Below are positions 1 through 4,942 of a stretch of 10,189 nucleotides of DNA, one piece after another. The notes under the pieces are model-generated. The model worked only from the letters and a program-made list of their open reading frames with translations, was not told the DNA's origin and searched no databases. The stretch is from CAYRTD01 sp964426915 (GTDB lineage: Bacteria; Bacteroidota; Bacteroidia; Bacteroidales; GCA-2748055): the NCBI GenBank assembly GCA_964426915.1, contig CAYRTD010000135.1, positions 1 through 10,189 on the forward strand, given 5' to 3'. Within the stretch, counting starts at the first letter, position 1. Each line of letters opens with the position of its first letter. Both the position numbers and the translations under genes were made by a program.

Positions 1-71
1 AATCCTGTACTCTTCTGAACCAATCCCGATAGCTATCGGGACAGACGTGTTGCCAATTACACCACGGGTCA
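1..71 (-). pseudogene. tRNA-Gln(TTG)-like fragment, copy 1, interrupted by a palindrome; runs off the window edge
   Basis: Read on the minus strand from 71, the sequence matches the 5' part of a Bacteroidota tRNA-Gln as I remember it: acceptor strand TGACCCG, a complete D-arm (GTGT, loop, ACAC), then the 5' side of the anticodon stem TCTG. The expected continuation ATT-TTG-GT-TCAGA is changed: ATT (31-33) is replaced by an 18-bp palindrome (24-41), after which TTGGTTCAGA resumes, including the TTG anticodon. The start of a T-arm (AGTACAGG) follows and the window ends. The interrupted anticodon arm makes a working tRNA unlikely. Positions 1-55 are identical to 144-198. Confidence 0.6.
24..41. 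repeat. 18-bp perfect palindrome TCCCGATAGCTATCGGGA (site 1)
   Basis: Perfect inverted repeat inside the anticodon arm of tRNA-like copy 1. The same sequence is at 167-184, a variant with centre AC is at 199-216, and a TTCC/GGAA variant is at 3595-3612. I have an impression that such CCCGATAGCTATCGGG palindromes are frequent in Bacteroidota genomes, but I cannot verify this here. Confidence 0.9.
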
Positions 72-166
72 ATATCAATTAATACTATTACTAAGAACTA
101 CTTTATTATTTTTTACTACTACCACTTTTTCAAAAAACCTTAAAATCCTGTACTCTTCTGAACCAA

Positions 167-184
167 TCCCGATAGCTATCGGGA
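167..184. repeat. 18-bp perfect palindrome TCCCGATAGCTATCGGGA (site 2)
   Basis: Identical to site 1 and at the homologous position of tRNA-like copy 2. The 55-nt identity between the copies suggests that fragment and palindrome were duplicated together. Confidence 0.9.
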
Positions 185-198
185 CAGACGTGTTGCCA

Positions 199-216
199 TC
201 CCGATAACTATCGGGA
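199..216. repeat. 18-nt near-palindrome TCCCGATAACTATCGGGA (site 3)
   Basis: Eight-base arms are perfect and only the centre (AC) breaks the symmetry. It takes the place of six D-arm bases that are intact in copy 1 of the same tRNA-like sequence, so the comparison of the two copies shows the event directly. Confidence 0.85.
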
Positions 217-230
217 CCACGGGTCAGTAA

Positions 231-317
231 AATTCCCGAACGAAGTCCTTTAAATTGTTTGTAAACCGTGAGTTAGGATTTGACGACTAGTGAAAATCCG
301 GACTCAATTCGGGAATT
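231..317. repeat. Nested inverted repeats upstream of the tRNA-like copies
   Basis: The outer arms are AATTCCCGAA (231-240) and TTCGGGAATT (308-317), perfect over 10 bp. Inside is a hairpin, GAGTTAGGATTT (270-281) against AAATCCGGACTC (294-305), with 10 of 12 pairs around a loop that contains ACTAGT. It lies between a minus-strand -7 box (325-332) and tRNA-like copy 2, so it would be the leader of that transcript if one exists. Function unknown; it could also be an intergenic repeat. Confidence 0.6.
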
Positions 318-324
318 GTGGCTG

Positions 325-332
325 CAAATGTA
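325..332 (-). promoter_or_regulatory. Candidate Bacteroidota -7 box TACATTTG, minus strand
   Basis: Minus-strand TACATTTG fits TAnnTTTG exactly and would start transcription near 318, towards the tRNA-like fragments. I see no clear TTG at the -33 distance, so this rests on the -7 motif alone. Confidence 0.4.
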
Positions 333-556
333 AAGAAAATATTCTTAATTAGAAAAAGCTTTTCGGAGAAATGAGGCGGTTTTTTTGGCCGGAGTGACCA
401 CAAGAGAAAAACATCTCACTTGGGTTATTCCCTTAGGTTCATCCTGGCCTGATAGTAGACAGCTTTGTATTTACATGAGGGAAAAAGTAAGAAAATATGA
501 ATGATTTTGCTCCCGTTTCTGTTCATAAGCCCTTCTCTCCATTTCCCAAACATTTT
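333..556. other. Gene-free stretch before the first protein gene
   Basis: AT-rich sequence with no convincing coding region on either strand. The minus-strand frame at 425-622 has low-complexity composition and overlaps the start of the downstream gene, so I read it as chance. No RNA gene or strong hairpin was recognised. Confidence 0.5.
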
Positions 557-564
557 TATCTTTG
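557..564 (+). promoter_or_regulatory. -7 box TATCTTTG of the small membrane-protein gene
   Basis: TATCTTTG is an exact match to the Bacteroidota -7 consensus TAnnTTTG, 20 nt before the ATG at 585. This implies a transcript start near 571 and a leader of only about 14 nt. No clear -33 TTG is seen. The box decides the start: an in-frame ATG at 501 lies upstream of it and would not be transcribed from here. Confidence 0.6.
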
Positions 565-584
565 CAAAAAAATCCTCAACAGTT

Positions 585-1088
585 ATGTCCACCGAAAACA
601 TAATCACCCTCGCCATCGTCATCGTAATCGCCTTTATAGTGATACGCTTCCTTACCCGAATTCTGGCTAAGCTAATTGCTATCGCTATAATTGCCGCTAT
701 TATTATTTTTGCGCTTTTCTACTGGAACGGTGGGATTCTCAGTTTGGGAAAAGATAAATTTATCATCTACGACCTGGAAGAAAAGTACTGTGTCGAGAAA
801 ATGGATACGGTAAAATGTAACTGCATCATCCTTCCGCTTAAAGAAGATATTGAAGCTCAGTATTCACAGGAGGAACTGGCCAGACTAAGGGGAAACCGAA
901 AAGAATCCCTGGAAATCCTTATGAACAGCATCAGGGATAACAAGGAAGAAATTAAACACTGCCTGGAGGAAAATAATTCGGGGAAGGCCTGGCAGGAATT
1001 TATCGATGAGCTCAAAGACTCGTGGATAAACAGAAAATTTAGAGAATTATTGGACAATGGGGAAGAAGAACTGAAAGAATCGGCCTAA
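585..1088 (+). CDS. Hypothetical protein with two N-terminal membrane segments
   Basis: I do not recognise this 167-residue protein. Residues 6-24 and 29-47 are strongly hydrophobic (Ile/Val/Ala-rich) and separated by RFLTR, which suggests two membrane helices with a short basic turn. The rest is hydrophilic and mostly helical by composition, with many Glu and Lys, and probably forms a soluble or coiled domain. A Cys cluster (C69, C78, C80, plus C126) includes a C-N-C motif. The start at 585 is preferred over the in-frame ATG at 501 because a -7 promoter box lies at 557-564, between the two, and because the extra 28 residues look like translated promoter sequence. No co-directional neighbour is close (the next gene begins about 317 nt on), so it is probably monocistronic. 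It may be an envelope protein; no function can be assigned. Confidence 0.7.
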   Translation: MSTENIITLAIVIVIAFIVIRFLTRILAKLIAIAIIAAIIIFALFYWNGGILSLGKDKFIIYDLEEKYCVEKMDTVKCNCIILPLKEDIEAQYSQEELARLRGNRKESLEILMNSIRDNKEEIKHCLEENNSGKAWQEFIDELKDSWINRKFRELLDNGEEELKESA

Positions 1089-1107
1089 TTCAAATCTGAT
1101 TGGTATA

Positions 1108-1319
1108 GAGAGGTTTCTCCATCGGAGATTTTGCCAGGGCAAAATCCCCTCCGGAGCGATAGCGCACCCTCACTCTCACACTCACTCTCACTCTGTGCTC
1201 GGGGAAACCCCTCTCTCCTTCAAGTCCGAAAATGCTTATCCGGATAATCGAATCAATACAAAAAAACCTACACCACCCAAAATTATCCAGGCGCGCAGGC
1301 CTCAACGGAGAAACTTCTC
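1108..1319. repeat. Intergenic inverted repeats and hairpins before the kinase gene
   Basis: Outer arms GAGAGGTTTCTCC (1108-1120) and GGAGAAACTTCTC (1307-1319) pair at 12 of 13 positions. Inside are GATTTTGCC/GGCAAAATC (1127-1146, a 9-bp stem with a 2-nt centre, flanked by CGGA and TCCG), the hairpin GGGGAAACCCC (1201-1211) and the 12-bp palindrome TTATCCGGATAA (1236-1247). There is no protein gene between 1089 and 1405. One hairpin could terminate the upstream transcript, but none is followed by a T-tract. Confidence 0.6.
1165..1194. repeat. Hexamer array, five units of CACTCT
   Basis: Five consecutive 6-mers, CACCCT, CACTCT, CACACT, CACTCT, CACTCT, form a short imperfect microsatellite in the intergenic region upstream of the kinase gene. 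It lies inside the larger inverted repeat 1108-1319. Confidence 0.8.
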
Positions 1320-1405
1320 TCTCCGATATTCATTTCAAAAAAAATTTTAATCCGAAACTTTAATTGATTAATATTGAGTCCTGGAAAAGCTTGTCAATTA
1401 AAAAA

Positions 1406-2443
1406 ATGGTTCGAACCCTCAGTAAAATTTTTCTTAGCAGGATTGCTTTGCATATCTATTTCTGGATATTCATATTTTTAACTTTCACTATCCTTTATAT
1501 CTATCCGGAAGTTCTGCCGGAAGGTATAATTAAAAACCTCATCTATTTTCCCGCTGTGATAGTTTTTACCTATTTTTTTCTTTACGTACTCAACAAACTG
1601 ATCATCAATAAAAAGAAAATAATTCTTTTCATTGTTGCCTTTGTTCTATCTGTTATTATCTACACCCTGATTATCTTCGGGATAGATAAGTTCATCCTGT
1701 CCAACTTATTAGGAGAATCGGAATTCACCTATTATAACCTTAATACTTTTTTTCACAGCTCATTGGTCGTTGTTATGATTGCACTTACAGCAGGATATAT
1801 CAAAATGCTTCGTACATGGGATATAACTAATCAGGATAAAATTCGGCTGGAGCTGGAAAAGTCACAGGCTTATAATCAGTTATTACGCTCCAAGATCAAT
1901 CCTCACTTCCTTTTTAATACACTGAATAACATCATCAGTCTGCTCGAATTCGATAAAGAAAAAGCCAGGGATTCAATTATTGAGCTGGGAGATCTTATGG
2001 CCTATATGGTGTATGAAGCAAATGAAGACTTTGTACCCATCGAAAAAGAAATTAAGTACATACGCGATTTTATCGCTTTGCAGTCTCTGCGTATAGGAAA
2101 AGATGAATTTGTGGATTTTCAGGTAGATGGCGATCCAGCGGGACTTGAAATTGCTTCCATGCTACTCATCCCTTTCATTGAAAACACCTTTAAGTATTGT
2201 GATTTTTCCTGCTGCCCTGGAATTTTCATTCGTTTGGTAATCAAAGGAGAAGAACTTACATTCAGATCTGAAAATAAAATTCAGCGGGAAAATATTGAGT
2301 TTAAAGAAAAGGGGGGGTTCGGCATCGAAAATGTAAAAAAGCGGCTAAAACTACTCTACCCGGATAAATATTCTCTTCATATTGGATTTAAAGATGAATA
2401 TCACAGGGTGGATCTTAAGATCACCCTCAATCGAAAAGCCTGA
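1406..2443 (+). CDS. LytS/YehU-type sensor histidine kinase (His_kinase family)
   Basis: Membrane sensor kinase of 345 residues that should autophosphorylate a histidine and pass the phosphate to a LytTR-type regulator. Four hydrophobic stretches at about 17-33, 45-63, 72-92 and 114-133 form the membrane part, with no large periplasmic domain. A short helix leads to the His_kinase core: INPHFLFNTLNNI with catalytic H167, then an ATPase part with N-box PFIENTFKY (N260) and G-box GGFGIENVKKRL (303-314). The N-box is followed by CDFSCC, three Cys in six residues, where I would expect a Gly-rich KHG continuation. I chose ATG 1406, preceded by an A-run; an in-frame TTG at 1364 would add 14 polar residues. 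A weak -7-like TAATATTG at 1369-1376 favours the later start. No response-regulator gene lies next to it: the next gene is convergent. Confidence 0.88.
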   Translation: MVRTLSKIFLSRIALHIYFWIFIFLTFTILYIYPEVLPEGIIKNLIYFPAVIVFTYFFLYVLNKLIINKKKIILFIVAFVLSVIIYTLIIFGIDKFILSNLLGESEFTYYNLNTFFHSSLVVVMIALTAGYIKMLRTWDITNQDKIRLELEKSQAYNQLLRSKINPHFLFNTLNNIISLLEFDKEKARDSIIELGDLMAYMVYEANEDFVPIEKEIKYIRDFIALQSLRIGKDEFVDFQVDGDPAGLEIASMLLIPFIENTFKYCDFSCCPGIFIRLVIKGEELTFRSENKIQRENIEFKEKGGFGIENVKKRLKLLYPDKYSLHIGFKDEYHRVDLKITLNRKA

Positions 2444-2543
2444 AATCCCTCGTAAATACTTATACCCCTGCAAAGAAAGAGCCATAGCCAACTGCAAATC
2501 CAGGCCAGGGACCCTGATCTATTTATCTCTTCTGTCCTCTTCC

Positions 2544-3350
2544 CTACTCTTCCCCATAAACCGGCATCAACCACTCTTCCTCCTCCTCATACAAACTCAT
2601 CGCGGCCCATCGAATGCCTCTTTTCATGATTTCAAGTGCCTCGGGCACTTCAAAATCAGCCACTACATGTCCGAGCGAGGAATAAAACACTCTTCCCTTG
2701 CCATAGCTTTTTTTCCATACAACGGGCATTACTGCACCGTCGATCCATGGAGCATGCTTGTCACTGAAAGTAGTCATAGCAAGAACTTTTACATTCGGAT
2801 CCACGTGCATATAATATTGCTCGGAATTCATTTTGAAATCCCTCAACCCGCGGGTCACCGGATCTTCTTTGTCGGTAATATTTACCTCATAATCGATAAC
2901 TCCACCCGGATGGGCTACCCATTGGCCGCCAACCATAAACTGGTATTCGGTATTCTCCCTGAAAGAATCACCGAGACCACCATGCCAGCCTGCAATACCG
3001 ACTCCTCTTTTTATTGTTTCAAGAAGCCCCTTTGCCTGTTCCTTTTCAATTTTACTCATAGTCACTACCTGAACGATCAGGTCGGTCTCTGCCATAAGTA
3101 CAGAATCGGTATAACAATCAAGACTGTCAAATACTTTTACTTCCGCCCCTTCCGACCGCAGCCAGGGAACAAAAAGATCACGGCATTGCTCAGGCTCATG
3201 GCCTTTCCAACCACCCCAGACGAACACAACATTTTTGCCCTTCAAAGGATTATCTGTTTTTTGGGCTGATATGTGATTCTGGGATTGGGATAAAAGAAAG
3301 ATAACAAGGATAACTATGGTAGCCCGACAAGGTATAAATGTATTTTTCAT
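2544..3350 (-). CDS. Exported ThuA-like domain protein
   Basis: A 268-residue protein with a hydrophobic signal sequence (residues about 9-22, likely cleavage near the SAQ at 28-30), then a single ThuA-like (trehalose utilisation) domain with a glutamine-amidotransferase-like fold. Recognisable family motifs are VVFVWGGWKGHEP (41-53), GWHGG (121-125), GGQWVAHPGG (141-150), a DPVTRGL turn (163-169) and MPVVWKKSYGKGRVFYSSLGH ending at 228. In Bacteroidota such proteins are usually periplasmic and often stand near sugar-degradation genes. The actual reaction of the family is poorly defined and no sugar genes are present here. The gene is convergent with the kinase (100 nt between stop codons). 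Its start lies only about 20 nt from the edge of composite repeat A, so its promoter must be in or across that repeat; I saw no clear -7 box. Confidence 0.85.
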   Translation of the reverse strand: MKNTFIPCRATIVILVIFLLSQSQNHISAQKTDNPLKGKNVVFVWGGWKGHEPEQCRDLFVPWLRSEGAEVKVFDSLDCYTDSVLMAETDLIVQVVTMSKIEKEQAKGLLETIKRGVGIAGWHGGLGDSFRENTEYQFMVGGQWVAHPGGVIDYEVNITDKEDPVTRGLRDFKMNSEQYYMHVDPNVKVLAMTTFSDKHAPWIDGAVMPVVWKKSYGKGRVFYSSLGHVVADFEVPEALEIMKRGIRWAAMSLYEEEEEWLMPVYGEE

Positions 3351-3370
3351 GTAGTTAAATTAAAAAGTGT

Positions 3371-3566
3371 CTATCAATAAAGTCGAGTGTCTGATTTTGA
3401 ACCGAACCGCCAATTGGCGGTGAGTTCAGCAAAGTTAATATTCGGTTGCAAGGCTTGTGACCGTGTGCGGAGGCACAAGCCGTGAAATGCGTAGTTTACT
3501 CGTGTAAAGGAGCAATTTCCCGGCGAGCATAACGCAGCAAACGGACATTATGGACAGACACTAAAT
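3371..3566. repeat. Composite structured repeat, unit A
   Basis: Shares both ends with unit B. The left 23 nt (3371-3393) match 3572-3594 at 20 positions, and the right end AACGCAG...CGGACATT.TGGACAGAC..TAAAT (3531-3566) matches 3693-3726. Inside, after the shared CAAGGC (3449-3454), is a hairpin GGCTTGTG/CACAAGCC (3452-3459/3474-3481). Then comes a stem GCCGTGAAAT (3479-3488) against AATTTCCCGGC (3514-3524) that caps the loop motif 3489-3513. The motif contains GTTTAC-TCGT-GTAAA, itself a small stem. No open reading frame of note. Confidence 0.75.
3406..3421. repeat. 16-bp perfect palindrome ACCGCCAATTGGCGGT
   Basis: Perfect palindrome inside unit A, flanked by a second stem TGAAC (3398-3402) / GTTCA (3424-3428). 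It sits at the position where unit B carries the unrelated palindrome TTCCGATAGCTATCGGAA. Confidence 0.85.
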
Positions 3567-3571
3567 AGAGC

Positions 3572-3726
3572 CTGTCAATAGAGTCGAGAGTCTGTTCCGA
3601 TAGCTATCGGAACAGAATGTTCGAGATCAAGGCGCGCAAAAATTTTAAACCGCAGTATACTAATGTATTCGAGGATTTAAAATTTTTGCAGCAACGCAGA
3701 TATCGGACATTCTGGACAGACTAAAT
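3572..3726. repeat. Composite structured repeat, unit B
   Basis: Second copy of the repeat, starting 5 nt after unit A ends. It has a perfect 14-bp stem, GCAAAAATTTTAAA (3636-3649) with TTTAAAATTTTTGC (3676-3689), around the loop motif 3650-3674 that contains GTATAC-TAAT-GTATT. Terminal inverted repeats are visible: the reverse complement of 3699-3721 reads GTCTG-TC-CAGAATGTCCGATATC, and the left end reads GTCTG-[palindrome 3595-3612]-CAGAATGTTCGAGATC (14 of 16 matching after the palindrome). The palindrome therefore seems to stand in place of TC. Confidence 0.75.
3592..3615. repeat. 24-bp perfect palindrome with TTCCGATAGCTATCGGAA core (site 4)
   Basis: The core 3595-3612 is the same palindrome family as sites 1-3, with the outermost bases changed on both sides so that pairing is kept (TTCC/GGAA against TCCC/GGGA). 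Flanking CTG and CAG extend it to 24 bp, but these belong to the host repeat. Confidence 0.9.
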
Positions 3727-3855
3727 GGGCGAGGTGAATATAGAAAAGATATGGGTTATTTACAAATGGGGGATAGGGGTGTGATATTGTTAATAACTAT
3801 CTTATTAATTTACAATAGTTAACACTGTCTTCAGGATTAATTAACATTATTGAGG
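3727..3855. other. AT-rich intergenic stretch upstream of the 49-codon gene
   Basis: No coding region. The only structure noted is a short inverted repeat TAACTAT (3794-3800) / ATAGTTA (3815-3821) within an AT-rich run. It could be an operator but is weak. Confidence 0.3.
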
Positions 3856-3863
3856 TATCTTAG
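3856..3863 (+). promoter_or_regulatory. Candidate -7 box TATCTTAG
   Basis: One mismatch to TAnnTTTG, 31 nt before the ATG at 3895. No -33 TTG at suitable spacing. It supports the small downstream gene being transcribed. Confidence 0.4.
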
Positions 3864-3894
3864 CTTCGGATCGTGAATTAAAAAAGTAAAAAAA

Positions 3895-4044
3895 ATGGAA
3901 CATTTAACATCAGGAATCTGTGAGGAAGAAATTCTCAATACCAATGAAACGATGAATGATTTTTCCTTCTTTTTTCAAATGATCCGTGAATACAAAACCA
4001 TGGATTTTGAAATGGCAGAGAAGATATTAAAAGACTGCGAATAA
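3895..4044 (+). CDS. Small hypothetical protein, 49 residues
   Basis: ATG at 3895 follows an A-rich run (AAAAAAGTAAAAAAA), the usual Bacteroidota start context, with a -7-like box 31 nt upstream. The product starts MEHLTSGICEEE and ends EMAEKILKDCE. It is acidic, with Met and Phe in the middle (DFSFFFQMIREY) and two Cys, has no signal peptide or membrane segment, and is probably largely helical. I recognise no family. The evidence is its context and an intact frame; codon use looks normal but the frame is short, so chance cannot be excluded. The stop codon region forms a 10-bp inverted repeat with 4069-4078. Confidence 0.5.
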   Translation: MEHLTSGICEEEILNTNETMNDFSFFFQMIREYKTMDFEMAEKILKDCE

Positions 4045-4078
4045 GTTTTATCAACCTGTTTCTTCCTGTATTCGCAGT
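4034..4078 (+). terminator. Inverted repeat overlapping the stop codon of the small gene
   Basis: ACTGCGAATA (4034-4043) and TATTCGCAGT (4069-4078) pair perfectly over 10 bp with a 25-nt loop. The left arm covers the last codons and stop. It may end or protect the transcript; the long loop and lack of a clean T-run make an intrinsic terminator uncertain. The rest of the interval to 4152 shows nothing else. Confidence 0.35.
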
Positions 4079-4152
4079 ATCTTATAATACTCTATGTATG
4101 CACCTTACATGGATTAAGCACTTCAACATCCGGATTTGACAGGACTTCGGCA

Positions 4153-4878
4153 TTATCCGGCCAAAACCCATCCCCAGTTTTTTAACTCAGCGGCCATTTT
4201 TTTTGCGTTGCCCGTATATTGATCAAGTTCTTTCCAGAAAGAGGGGCCGTGATTATGATGTATGGTATGCACCAGTTCATGATAGATCACATAATCGGTC
4301 AGGTGACCGGGTAAACGCATAAGGTGAATATTAAGATTTATATTCCCTCTTGTTGAACAACTGCCCCAGCGGGTTTTCATGTTTTTCACCCTTACTGCAT
4401 TTAACTTAATGCCCAATTTCTCCGCCAATTCATAACAACGGTTTACAAGAACAATTTTAGCTTCTTTTCTCAGTGTTTCCGTATATGCGTATTGTATCCA
4501 TTGTTGTAGCTGACCGGGTGATATTTTGGCCTTTGAAGGAACAAATATCTCACACAAGCCCTGACTCAGCCTAAAAGATAGTTCCTCGCCGGCAACCGGG
4601 GTCAAAACAAACTCATGATATCTGGTCCTGGGAAGATTTTCCTCACTGTAAAGAGGTTTTTCCTTTTTTCTTTCCTGTATCTTCAGACATGTTTTTTCTA
4701 TCCAGTCCCGTTTCTCTTCAATAAATTTTATAGCATCACGGTAACTCCCGTAATAGGGGATGATCATCCTTACCTTACCCTCAGGATCTATTCTGATGCT
4801 CATTCTCCGGCTCCCTTTTCTTTTTTTGATACTTACCTCACGGGAATTTTTCAGAAAATATATTTTTTCCTTAGGCAT
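4153..4878 (-). CDS. YgjP-type (DUF45) zinc metallopeptidase
   Basis: Predicted cytoplasmic metallopeptidase of 241 residues, the usual length for the YgjP/DUF45 (M48-related) family. The family signatures are clear: RRMSIRIDPEGKVRMIIP near the N-terminus (24-41), TRWGSCS (169-175), then NINLNIHLMRLP and the zinc motif HELVH (H200, E201, H204) followed by HNHGPSFW with the probable third ligand H210. No signal peptide or membrane segment. E. coli YgjP stands near restriction and nucleotide genes in some genomes, but the substrate is not established and nothing here suggests one. It is divergent from the tolC-like gene, with 64 nt between start codons, so both promoters share that interval. 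Neither has a strong consensus. Confidence 0.92.
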   Translation of the reverse strand: MPKEKIYFLKNSREVSIKKRKGSRRMSIRIDPEGKVRMIIPYYGSYRDAIKFIEEKRDWIEKTCLKIQERKKEKPLYSEENLPRTRYHEFVLTPVAGEELSFRLSQGLCEIFVPSKAKISPGQLQQWIQYAYTETLRKEAKIVLVNRCYELAEKLGIKLNAVRVKNMKTRWGSCSTRGNINLNIHLMRLPGHLTDYVIYHELVHTIHHNHGPSFWKELDQYTGNAKKMAAELKNWGWVLAG

Positions 4879-4905
4879 TATATAAAAATCTTCTATTATA
4901 TTCGT

Positions 4906-4913
4906 TATCTTAA
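4906..4913 (+). promoter_or_regulatory. Weak -7-like box TATCTTAA before the tolC-like gene
   Basis: TATCTTAA differs from TAnnTTTG at two positions and lies 29 nt before the ATG at 4943. It is the best candidate in the 64-nt divergent interval, with no matching -33 box. Confidence 0.25.
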
Positions 4914-4942
4914 ATATCTGATCAAAAAAAATAACAACTTAA

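Larger units (their letters stand above)
143..226 (-). pseudogene. tRNA-Gln(TTG)-like fragment, copy 2, doubly interrupted and 3'-truncated
   Basis: Same fragment as copy 1, read from 226 downwards. The acceptor 5' strand TGACCCG (220-226) is intact. D-arm bases 11-16 (TGTAAT in copy 1) are replaced by an 18-nt near-palindrome (199-216), and anticodon-arm bases 31-33 are replaced by the perfect palindrome (167-184). After AGTACAGG the sequence continues ATTTTAAGGTTTTTTG, with no 3' T-stem, no strand complementary to TGACCCG and no CCA. It therefore cannot fold as a tRNA and is a pseudogene or a tRNA-derived repeat. The spacer between the copies (72-142) is AT-rich and shows nothing else. Confidence 0.65.

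Noticed and set aside
24..41. The palindrome as a small intron in the tRNA anticodon loop
   Set aside because: It replaces bases 31-33 rather than adding to a complete loop, has no bulge-helix-bulge or self-splicing features, and copy 2 lacks its 3' half, so no functional tRNA could result from removal.
1364..1405. TTG start adding 14 residues to the kinase
   Set aside because: The added residues are polar and outside the family pattern; an ATG with an A-rich leader at 1406 is better, and a -7-like box would lie downstream of the TTG.
2444..2543. Bidirectional terminator between the kinase and ThuA-like genes
   Set aside because: The only symmetry seen is a short CAGGGACCCTG with no T-tract on either side.
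2382..3269. Long plus-strand open frame overlapping the ThuA-like gene
   Set aside because: It lies antisense to a well-supported gene, overlaps the end of the kinase frame, and its translation is low-complexity with no recognisable domain.
3794..3821. Operator from the TAACTAT/ATAGTTA inverted repeat
   Set aside because: Seven-base AT-rich arms in an AT-rich region are expected by chance and no regulator gene is adjacent.
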